Assembly: GCA_002726335.1 (NCBI GenBank)
Contig: PBSR01000211.1
Location: forward strand, 1 to 12,702
Reading direction: 5' to 3'
Origin: Gemmatimonadaceae bacterium
GTDB lineage: Bacteria; Latescibacterota; UBA2968; UBA8231
Length of the DNA stretch: 12,702 bases
Part shown: piece after piece, positions 6,685-12,702 of the stretch
Layout: each line of letters starts with the position of its first letter
Position numbering within the stretch: position 1 is the first letter of the stretch
Notes under the pieces: model-generated
The model's database searches: none
What the model saw: the letters and a program-made list of their open reading frames with translations, nothing else
What the model was told of the DNA's origin: nothing
Program-made: the position numbers and the translations under genes

Positions 6685-8222
6685 GTTGCCTCCTTTGCAG
6701 TCGGCGGTGAAGCCAGCGCGGCGAGCAGTTGTTGCACCGTCGCCGCCTGGTCGAGTCGGTCGTTGAAGATAGCCGCCGTGTCAGCCTCTACACAACTCTT
6801 GAGATCCACGGTACGGACACCACCGTCGACATCGAATTCGATGCTGTCCCAGTTCAGCGAGCGCACCTGGGCCCCGAACTTCTCCAGGGCCCGCCCACGG
6901 AACCAGGCGCGTGTGCCGGCAGGCGGCGTGGCGAGCGCCGCATTGATCGCTGCCTCGTCACACAGCCGGTAGATGACGCTGTCACTGGCCCTCTCCAGCA
7001 TCAGGTACAGACCTTCCTGTGGATCGACATTGTGGTATTCCAGGTCCTGGCTCTGCAACCAGGAGCGATCCTCCGCCTTGCCCCAGTCGAGGCCTTCCGC
7101 CTCGGCGAAGGCGTCGAGGAGCCACTTCTTCGTCACCCAGTCGCAGCGGCCCAACAGGTCGAGGGGGTCTCCCGCCAGCGCCTCCAGCGCCACCTGCCAC
7201 TCGTGCAGGACCCAGTCGGTCTCTTCATCCCTGCCGGCGGCCAGCCTCCGGGCGTGGTCGAGATAGACGCCCTGCACCTCGACGGCCGTCGTCCGGCTGC
7301 CGTCTGCCAGCTCCAGTTCCCAGCCCCGACCGGTGTCCCGGCTGATGGCCTTCACATCGCCGATCGGATCGGCCAGCTCCAGGGCCGGCACACAGCCGGC
7401 CTCGAGCAACTCCAGGACCAGCCGCAGAGCACCGACCTTCAGTGCTGTCGCCCACTCGCACATGTTGGCGTCACCGATGATGATGTGCAGCCGCCGGTAT
7501 CGAGCCGGATCGGCATGCGGTTCGTCTCGTGTATTCACCAGAGGCCGCCTGGTCATCGTGTCCACGCTGGCGATGACCTCGAAGAAATCGGACCGCTGCG
7601 CCAGCTGGAACACTCCCTGGTCGTGACGGCTGTCGACCTCGACGCCGACCTTGCCGGCCCCGGCGTAGATCTGTCGCGTCACCAGGAACGGCAGCAGGGC
7701 CGCCACGACCTCGTCAAAAGGGATCGACCGCGGCAGCAGCAGGTTCTCGTGGCAACCGTAGGAGTGCCCCTCGAAGTCGGTATTGTTCTTGTACAGACGC
7801 ACCGTGCCGCGTCCACGCTCCTCGGTTCGCCGTCTGGCGCACTGCAGAACGATGCGTTCGCCGGCGCGATCCTGAGCGATCAGATCAACGAGGGACAGAC
7901 ACTCGGCGGTGCTGTATTCGGGATGGGTATGGTCGTTGTAGAGGCGCGCGCCGTTGGCGATGATGAGGTCCGACTTGAGATCCTTCAGCGGGATCTTGCG
8001 TACCCGGTCCTTCTGCAGGTGCTCGGTCTCGTCCACATCCTGTAGCAGCTCGTCGACCTCGAAGCCGCGCATGTCACGCCGCGGATTCTCCAGATCGTAA
8101 TCCCAGAGCGCCACGAAGTCTTCCCGCGCATAGCAGCGGATCAGCTCCATCGACTCGGTGACGACGTCGAGATCGGCAACCCCGTCGACCTGGATACCGT
8201 ATTCGGTCTCCAGGCCGCACAC
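6681..8222 (-). CDS. dop: UBact/Pup deamidase and depupylase Dop
   Basis: Dop deamidates the terminal Gln of the modifier to Glu and also cleaves it from tagged proteins. This 513-residue paralogue of PafA shows GLETEYG near the start (E5 and E7, metal-binding), RLYNDHTHPEYSTAEC with the catalytic Asp at D97, YKNNTD, SYGCHEN, NTRDEPHADPARYRRLH and IIGDANM. Residues of about 40-55 (WDYDLENPRRDMRGF) match the Dop-specific loop and distinguish it from PafA. The start is GTG, 26 nt after mpa, with AGGAG 12 nt upstream, a rather long spacing. The codons before it would read RRV, as expected for the family N-terminus, so the protein is a few residues shorter than usual unless a non-canonical start is used. 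It ends in a 4-bp overlap with ubact. Confidence 0.93.
   Translation of the reverse strand: MCGLETEYGIQVDGVADLDVVTESMELIRCYAREDFVALWDYDLENPRRDMRGFEVDELLQDVDETEHLQKDRVRKIPLKDLKSDLIIANGARLYNDHTHPEYSTAECLSLVDLIAQDRAGERIVLQCARRRTEERGRGTVRLYKNNTDFEGHSYGCHENLLLPRSIPFDEVVAALLPFLVTRQIYAGAGKVGVEVDSRHDQGVFQLAQRSDFFEVIASVDTMTRRPLVNTRDEPHADPARYRRLHIIIGDANMCEWATALKVGALRLVLELLEAGCVPALELADPIGDVKAISRDTGRGWELELADGSRTTAVEVQGVYLDHARRLAAGRDEETDWVLHEWQVALEALAGDPLDLLGRCDWVTKKWLLDAFAEAEGLDWGKAEDRSWLQSQDLEYHNVDPQEGLYLMLERASDSVIYRLCDEAAINAALATPPAGTRAWFRGRALEKFGAQVRSLNWDSIEFDVDGGVRTVDLKSCVEADTAAIFNDRLDQAATVQQLLAALASPPTAKEAT
6689..6695 (-). promoter_or_regulatory. Strong Shine-Dalgarno of ubact
   Basis: AAGGAGG sits 4 nt before the ubact ATG, inside the last codons of dop. 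It is a near-perfect anti-16S match and much better than the sites before dop, prcB or prcA. This fits a need for excess modifier over enzymes from a single transcript. Confidence 0.75.
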
Positions 8223-8248
8223 ACGGCGCGGTGGCTCCTCTCGTGCGA

Positions 8249-9976
8249 TCAGATGACCCGGCCTGCGGCGGCGCGGTCCCGTGGTTTGTCGGCGTGTGCC
8301 GTCTTCGGCTGCACACGCACGACATTCTCGGGATCGTAGTCGAGCAGCTTCAGCCAGTCCTCGACGCTGTCACTCGGCGGGAACACCTCATTCTCGCGGT
8401 ATTCGGAGCGCACCGCCTCGAGCAGATCTTCTTCCCGAACACCTGCCTGCTGGATCGCGTTCTCGGCGATGGCGCGCTTGATGGCGGCCTCTTTCGCCCG
8501 CTGCACGATATTGTCGATCAGGGCGCCGGAAGCCAGATCGCCGAAGTGCAGACTTTCGGTCCGCCCCGAACGCAGCGCCACCTCGAGGAACTTGGTCTCT
8601 TCGGTACGGGCGAACAGGGCCTTTGCCGCCGCGTCGATGATGGCCCGACGGGCCTCTTCGGAGCTGCCGTGCGCCGCCAGGGCTGTGTGATCGAGGGGCA
8701 GATCTTCGGTCAGGTACAGCCCGAAGATGTCCTTCGCCGACTCGAGATCAGGACGATCCACCTTGATCTTGCGGTCGATGCGCCCCGGTCGCAGAATGGC
8801 GGGATCGATCAGATCGTGACGGTTCGAGGCCAGTATGATGACGACATCCTGCAACGAATCGATGCCGTCCATCTCGGTGCAGAACATGGGCACCACCGTA
8901 TTGGCGATGTTGTGACTGCGCATGGAGCGACGCGTGCCCAGGATCGACTCGGCCTCGTCGATGAAGATGAAGGGGAGGAAGCCCTCCTTCCGCTTCTGAC
9001 GCGCCTGGGCGAACACTTCCCGCACCATACGCTCCGTCTCGCCGAGCCACATATTGAGAATCTCGGGGCCCTTGATGTGCATGAAGTACTCCTGCACCTG
9101 CAGGCCCTCCTCCTCTCGCAGGTGCTGCACGAGGCTGTATGCGGTGGCTTTGCCGATCAGCGTCTTGCCGCATCCCGGTGGTCCGTACAGCAGGAAACCC
9201 TTGGGCGTGGAGTAGTGGAATTTCTCGAACAGTTCCGGATGCAGGGCGGGCAGTTCGATCGTATCGCGGATCGCACCGATCGCTTCCTGCTGGCCACCGA
9301 TGCGTTCCCAGGGCATGGGCGGGATGTCCTCGAGAAAGTGTTCTCTGCTCTCCTTGGAGGGCAGACGCTCCAGGGCGACCTTCATCGACGGATCGGTGCG
9401 CACCTCATCCCCCACCTTCAGCCCGGTGTCGGCCAGCTCATCGGCCCGCTCGAGGACAAAATCAGACGTACCGTGCTCGTTGCCGATCCGCAGACGTCCA
9501 TCCTCGAGCACGTCGCTGATGCGCGCCACCGGTCCCACGGGGGCATGATCGAGCAGACCCACCACGGCGTAGGCCTCGTTGATCAGCACCCGGGCGCCCA
9601 CCTTCAGATCCGCTGGACTCACCCTGGGGTCGATGTTGGCGTAGTACTCCGAGCCGCCGACGAAGACGTTGGCGATACCCTCTTTCGGTGAGTGGAGAAA
9701 GATGCCGACACGATTGGCCGGCGCCGTGACCTTTTCCAGCGCCGCCTCCACCTCGACAAGCGCCCGACGGGCCTCGTGGAAGGTGATGTCCCGGTCCATC
9801 AACTGCCGGCGCAGCTGGTAGAGCATGGGCCGGGCCGGATCCCGTTCGGGAAGAGTCAGCAGCACCTGGTCGACGAGACGGACGGGTTCGTCTTCGAAGC
9901 TGCCCTCGTCTCCGGCATCGGCATCGGCATCGGCATCGCGGAAACGCCCGAAGCCTTCGTCGCGGTCCTGTGCCAT
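8249..9976 (-). CDS. mpa: Proteasomal AAA+ ATPase Mpa/ARC
   Basis: This hexameric unfoldase captures tagged proteins and threads them into the 20S core. It has 575 residues. After an acidic N-terminus with an Asp-Ala repeat (14-21) comes a coiled-coil region (about 34-83), which in Mpa binds the modifier. Next are the OB-type interdomain (about 85-215) and the AAA module. Walker A is GPPGCGKT (265-272), Walker B is FIFIDE (336-341), the pore loop is WLG (310-312), sensor 1 is N385 and the arginine fingers lie in RPGRID (396-401). The C-terminal EDWLKLLDYDPENVVRV aligns with actinobacterial Mpa, but the tail ends GRVI and not GQYL, so the penultimate Tyr is missing. No nearby frame restores it. 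ATG follows AGAGAG by 8 nt and lies 17 nt after lepB. Confidence 0.94.
   Translation of the reverse strand: MAQDRDEGFGRFRDADADADAGDEGSFEDEPVRLVDQVLLTLPERDPARPMLYQLRRQLMDRDITFHEARRALVEVEAALEKVTAPANRVGIFLHSPKEGIANVFVGGSEYYANIDPRVSPADLKVGARVLINEAYAVVGLLDHAPVGPVARISDVLEDGRLRIGNEHGTSDFVLERADELADTGLKVGDEVRTDPSMKVALERLPSKESREHFLEDIPPMPWERIGGQQEAIGAIRDTIELPALHPELFEKFHYSTPKGFLLYGPPGCGKTLIGKATAYSLVQHLREEEGLQVQEYFMHIKGPEILNMWLGETERMVREVFAQARQKRKEGFLPFIFIDEAESILGTRRSMRSHNIANTVVPMFCTEMDGIDSLQDVVIILASNRHDLIDPAILRPGRIDRKIKVDRPDLESAKDIFGLYLTEDLPLDHTALAAHGSSEEARRAIIDAAAKALFARTEETKFLEVALRSGRTESLHFGDLASGALIDNIVQRAKEAAIKRAIAENAIQQAGVREEDLLEAVRSEYRENEVFPPSDSVEDWLKLLDYDPENVVRVQPKTAHADKPRDRAAAGRVI
9914..9937 (-). 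repeat. Four tandem hexanucleotides GATGCC in mpa
   Basis: Four exact copies of a 6-bp unit (GGCATC on the plus strand) encode Asp-Ala four times near the Mpa N-terminus. Gain or loss of units by slippage would keep the frame and change only the length of an acidic disordered tail. Confidence 0.85.
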
Positions 9977-9993
9977 GAGTCGGCTCTCTGCGT

Positions 9994-10788
9994 CTAGTGG
10001 ATGATGGTGCCGAGGCGGGTGTAACGCGAGCGGAAGGGCAGGGTCGGCAGGTTCCAGAGGAAATTGCCGGCGTCGAGCAGCAGCTGCGGTAGTCCCGTGT
10101 AGGCGTTGAGGGGACCACTGACCAGGGTTGAGGACCAGTAGATGATCATGGCCTTGCCCTTGATCAGTCTGCGGGGGACCGGTCCGAACATGCGGCTGTC
10201 ATTGGAGTTGTCCCGGTTGTCCCCCATCATGAAAAAGCTGTCCTCCGGGACCCGGTACGGGCCGAAATTGTCGCGCGAACTCGACGTGCCCGGCAGGATC
10301 CGAGGATCGGTGAGTTTACCCGCGGGGGGCAGCTCGAAGTGCGTACCATCCACGTACAGCAGTTTGTCGCGCACCTCCACCGTCTGTCCACCGACAGCCA
10401 CACACCGCTTGATGAGGTCGCGGCCCACCTCCGTCTTGGAGCGGAAGATGACGATGTCGCCTTGTTCCGGGTCGCGCAACGCGGGCAACCGGAACAGCGG
10501 CTCGCTGAGGACGGGCAACTCCACCGGGGCCCCGTAGATGAATTTATTCGCCAGCAGATAATCACCGATGAACAGCGTGTCTTCCATGGATCCGGAGGGG
10601 ATATAGAAGGCCTGCACGACAGTGCTGCGGATGAGCAGGGCCAACCCCACTGCGATGAGAATGGAGGACCCGTAGTCACGGAATCCGCCACGGGGTGAAC
10701 TGGTGCTGGCGTCGGTCTCTGGAGACATGGTTCCCGTCCGGATGGAGTCGTCCGGGGGTGGCCCGGGACGATCTGATAGGGCGAACAT
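9994..10788 (-). CDS. lepB: Signal peptidase I
   Basis: This membrane serine protease (family S26) removes signal peptides from exported proteins. It has 264 residues: a cytoplasmic N-terminus, one transmembrane helix (about 42-60, SILIAVGLALLIRSTVVQA) and an extracytoplasmic catalytic domain. The catalytic Ser is S67 in PSGSMEDT and the general-base Lys is K127 in RDLIKRCVAVGG; the late conserved box GDNRDNSNDSR is at 189-199. The start is uncertain. ATG 10788 has no Shine-Dalgarno, and the in-frame ATG at 10728 (MSPETD) leaves a tidier 22-residue N-terminus with a weak GGGAA before it. The stop is 17 nt before mpa, so it probably heads the proteasome operon. That is an odd partner, since proteasomes are cytoplasmic. 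Confidence 0.93.
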   Translation of the reverse strand: MFALSDRPGPPPDDSIRTGTMSPETDASTSSPRGGFRDYGSSILIAVGLALLIRSTVVQAFYIPSGSMEDTLFIGDYLLANKFIYGAPVELPVLSEPLFRLPALRDPEQGDIVIFRSKTEVGRDLIKRCVAVGGQTVEVRDKLLYVDGTHFELPPAGKLTDPRILPGTSSSRDNFGPYRVPEDSFFMMGDNRDNSNDSRMFGPVPRRLIKGKAMIIYWSSTLVSGPLNAYTGLPQLLLDAGNFLWNLPTLPFRSRYTRLGTIIH

Positions 10789-10804
10789 ACAAAAGCGCTA
10801 ATTC

Positions 10805-10810
10805 ATTGTA
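10805..10810 (-). promoter_or_regulatory. Candidate -10 box of the lepB-proteasome operon
   Basis: TACAAT on the minus strand matches five of six -10 bases and lies in a short AT-rich stretch of otherwise GC-rich DNA. The start would fall about 10 nt before ATG 10788. No good -35 is seen 16-18 bp upstream, where the edge of an inverted repeat lies, so the promoter may depend on an activator or another sigma factor. Confidence 0.4.
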
Positions 10811-10834
10811 AAATCAAGACCTACTCCAGGCTCT

Positions 10835-10866
10835 GGGGAGACTGTCGGGGGCGGGGACAGTTCCCC
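10835..10866. promoter_or_regulatory. Bulged inverted repeat between the divergent promoters
   Basis: GGGGA-G-ACTGTC and GACAGT-TCCCC form an 11-bp stem with one bulged G around a 9-nt G-rich loop. It sits just upstream of the lepB -10 region and about 33 bp before the -35 of the plus-strand gene. No T-tract follows. A shared operator for the two divergent units is the simplest reading. Confidence 0.4.
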
Positions 10867-10898
10867 GGCCGAGGGCATCTGACAGCGTCGGCAAGTTC

Positions 10899-10927
10899 TT
10901 GTGAATCAGTAAGATCGTCGGTATACT
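10899..10927 (+). promoter_or_regulatory. Promoter of the first MBL-fold gene, leaderless arrangement
   Basis: TTGTGA (10899-10904) and TATACT (10922-10927) are spaced by 17 bp and match the sigma70 consensus at four and five of six bases. Only 6 nt separate the -10 box from the ATG at 10934, so transcription should begin at or next to the start codon. No Shine-Dalgarno is present, in agreement with a leaderless mRNA. Confidence 0.55.
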
Positions 10928-10933
10928 TCGCCG

Positions 10934-11809
10934 ATGCAGATTCGTTTCTGGGGCGTGCGTGGCTCCTTCCCCGTGTCCTCGCCCGACGCCATCCGCTACG
11001 GCGGCAATACCCCCTGCCTTGAGGTCGAAACGGCCACCGGTGTCATCGTCATCGATGCCGGGACGGGAATCCGTGAACTCGGCAAGTCCCTGCTCGAGCG
11101 TTCGGCCACGCACGTGGACCTGCTGCTGAGTCACGCCCATTGGGACCACATCCAGGGGTTCCCGCACTTTGCGCCCCTCTATAGGGCTGACTTCACGCTC
11201 ACGGTGCATGCCCTTCGCCACCCCGGTCACTCTCTGTCCAGCATCCTTGCCGGTCAGCAGCAGGAGCCCTTCTTCCCCGTCGGGCTGGATGACCTGAAGG
11301 CCCGGATCGAATTCGTCGAACACGAGGACGGTGATCGTTTCGAGATCGCCGGGGCCAGGATCCTCTGTCGCCGGCTCAACCACCCCGGGGTAACCGGTGG
11401 CTTCCGGATCGAGTCGGACGGCCGGACGGTCTCCTACATCTGTGACACGGACCTGAACAGCGAGCATCTGCTGGCCTCCGAGCTGCCTGCGCGGACGGAT
11501 GCGGATCGTGCCGACTGGCTCCTCAGACTGCGGCAGGCCGCATGTGATCTGGGTCACAGTGCCGATTTGGTGGTTTGTGATACGTTTTTCCTCCCTGACG
11601 ACGACGACTCGACCTGGGGTCACAGCCGACCCGACGACTTCCTCGAGTTTGCCGCACAGGGCGGCGTCAGCAGGATCTGCCTGTTCCACCATCGACCCGG
11701 ACGCAGTGATGACGAACTCGACGCCATCGTCGACGGCTGTCGCCACAGGGTTGCCGGTGGTGTGCAGGTGCTGGGCGCCCGCGAAGGGATGGAAATCGAC
11801 CTGGAATAG
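10934..11809 (+). CDS. MBL-fold metallohydrolase, TaR3-like
   Basis: This 291-residue metallo-beta-lactamase-fold enzyme is most like the TaR3-like / cyclic-phosphodiesterase-related group. MQIRFWGVRGSFP and RYGGNTPCLEV are the family N-terminus. The metal site SHAHWDHIQGFP (H67, H69, D71, H72) is intact. H150 in NHPG, D171 in YICDTD, H230 in WGHS and HH at 252-253 supply the later ligands. There is no signal peptide, so it is cytoplasmic. The substrate is unknown; a phosphodiester is likely from the family. It is transcribed divergently from the proteasome operon and followed after 45 bp by a paralogue. Nothing in the sequence ties it to protein tagging except position. Confidence 0.85.
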   Translation: MQIRFWGVRGSFPVSSPDAIRYGGNTPCLEVETATGVIVIDAGTGIRELGKSLLERSATHVDLLLSHAHWDHIQGFPHFAPLYRADFTLTVHALRHPGHSLSSILAGQQQEPFFPVGLDDLKARIEFVEHEDGDRFEIAGARILCRRLNHPGVTGGFRIESDGRTVSYICDTDLNSEHLLASELPARTDADRADWLLRLRQAACDLGHSADLVVCDTFFLPDDDDSTWGHSRPDDFLEFAAQGGVSRICLFHHRPGRSDDELDAIVDGCRHRVAGGVQVLGAREGMEIDLE

Positions 11810-11854
11810 CAGGTCCTCGACTGCCAATCTGATCCGTCATGCGAGGGATATCGC

Positions 11855-12694
11855 TTGCGCGTCAAACTGTGGGGTACCCGGGGGTCCGTCCCCACACCGA
11901 CATTCGAAACCACTCGATACGGCGGCAACACTCCCTGCGTGGCTGTCCGCACTGACGATGGTGAGTTGCTCATCCTCGACGCCGGCATCGGCCTTCACTG
12001 GCTGGGTGGTGACCTGCTCGGCAATGGCTTCGCTGATGGCGGCCAGGCGCACATCCTGATCACCCACATGCACTGGGGTCACATCCAGGGCCTGCCCTTC
12101 TTCCCACCCATGTTGGCCGGGAACTGCGGCGTCCACCTCTACGGGAATGGTGGCAACACCTCTCTCCGGGAGGTCCTGAGCCGGCAGATGGAACGTGCCT
12201 ATTGTCCGGTGCCGGATTTCTTTGACAGCAGCATAGGGGCGACGCTGACGGCCACTGACATCGACGAGGAGTCGTTCCGCATAGGCAGCACGACCGTCAC
12301 ATCACGACAGGTCAACCACACTCCGGGTGGACCCACCCTCGGCTTCCGCCTCGACAACGGCAGCCATTCGATGGCCTACATACCGGATGTCGAATACCTG
12401 AGCCAGGAGCACCGACGGCCGGCACTGGAGCTGGCCGCCGGCACCGACCTGCTCATCCACGACGCCCACTACACATCGGCGGAGTATGAAGCCAGTCGGG
12501 GTCAGGGCCATTGCAGCGATGCTGCCGCCGTGGGACTGGCGCGGGAAGCCGGCGTGCGTAAGATTCTGTTGTTTCACCATCATCCCGATCACGACGACGA
12601 CGTGATCGACGGTGTCGTCAACGCCCACGCCGGCGGTGACCTCACCGTCGAGGGCGCCGCGGAACATACCGAGTATATCCTTGGAAGAACCTGA
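11855..12694 (+). CDS. MBL-fold protein, TaR3-like, with altered metal motif
   Basis: This 279-residue paralogue of the preceding gene shares MRVKLWGTRGSVP and RYGGNTPC. The later family blocks VNHTPGGPTLGF (H155), YIPDVEY (D178), IHDAHYT, RGQGHCS (H219) and LLFHHHPDHDDD are well preserved. The metal motif reads THMHWGHIQG, with G75 where the family has Asp (codon GGT, one transition away from GAT). The Asp normally binds the second metal, so activity may be reduced, altered or lost, although the rest of the protein is not decayed. The start is TTG at 11855, with GAGGGA about 7 nt upstream; no in-frame ATG or GTG is near. The stop lies 8 bp before the window end. It is probably co-transcribed with the first paralogue. 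Confidence 0.85.
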   Translation: MRVKLWGTRGSVPTPTFETTRYGGNTPCVAVRTDDGELLILDAGIGLHWLGGDLLGNGFADGGQAHILITHMHWGHIQGLPFFPPMLAGNCGVHLYGNGGNTSLREVLSRQMERAYCPVPDFFDSSIGATLTATDIDEESFRIGSTTVTSRQVNHTPGGPTLGFRLDNGSHSMAYIPDVEYLSQEHRRPALELAAGTDLLIHDAHYTSAEYEASRGQGHCSDAAAVGLAREAGVRKILLFHHHPDHDDDVIDGVVNAHAGGDLTVEGAAEHTEYILGRT

Positions 12695-12702
12695 TCGTAT
12701 CC

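Noticed and set aside
6729..8045. Plus-strand open frame of 438 codons
   Set aside because: It is antisense to dop and shows only complementary-strand codon patterns.
8231..9691. Plus-strand open frame of 486 codons
   Set aside because: It is antisense to mpa, with no motif of its own.
10814..11827. Minus-strand open frame of 337 codons
   Set aside because: It is antisense to the first MBL gene, which has an intact metal site and a promoter.
1..12702. tRNA, rRNA, CRISPR arrays, insertion sequences
   Set aside because: No such structure, direct-repeat array or transposase was seen on reading both strands.

Overview
The window carries a complete bacterial proteasome and ubiquitin-like tagging operon on the minus strand. 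Its modifier is of the UBact type, the Gram-negative counterpart of actinobacterial Pup. Several features suggest an uncultured, high-GC, Gram-negative bacterium, of the kind found in candidate phyla such as Latescibacterota, Handelsmanbacteria or Eisenbacteria: the UBact tail (VDPNQARRYRQRTGQ), a GC-rich third codon position, an M6-type secreted metalloprotease with a beta-rich C-terminus, and a single-TM signal peptidase. The phylum cannot be fixed from this sequence alone.

Layout, read in the direction of minus-strand transcription from high to low coordinates. lepB (signal peptidase I, 10788-9994) comes first. It is followed at short spacing by mpa/ARC (proteasomal AAA+ ATPase, 9976-8249), dop (deamidase/depupylase, 8222-6681), ubact (modifier, 6684-6475, overlapping dop by 4 bp), prcB (catalytic beta subunit, 6465-5671), prcA (alpha subunit, 5666-4887) and pafA (ligase, 4862-3447). 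Gaps from lepB to pafA are at most about 26 bp, so this is very probably one transcription unit. After a 107-bp gap with a candidate promoter comes an unrecognised Ser/Ala-rich, probably disordered protein (3339-2506). Then comes the start of a large secreted M6 metalloprotease whose C-terminus runs off the left edge of the window (2303-1). The long plus-strand open frames opposite these genes are antisense shadows.

On the right, a 145-bp divergent intergenic region separates lepB from two tandem plus-strand paralogues of the TaR3-like metallo-beta-lactamase fold (10934-11809 and 11855-12694). It holds a candidate promoter in each direction and a bulged inverted repeat. The first paralogue has an intact HxHxDH metal site and appears to be transcribed leaderless. 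The second has Gly in place of the metal-binding Asp.

How the parts should work together: Dop deamidates the C-terminal Gln of UBact to Glu. PafA then ligates it to substrate lysines. Mpa recognises the tagged protein through its N-terminal coiled coil, unfolds it and threads it into the PrcA/PrcB core. Dop can also remove the tag. The main departure from the actinobacterial scheme is that Mpa here ends in GRVI and not GQYL, so the usual penultimate Tyr of the gate-opening tail is missing, while the pocket lysine of PrcA appears to be kept. The reasons for the linked lepB and for the Ser/Ala-rich protein are unknown.
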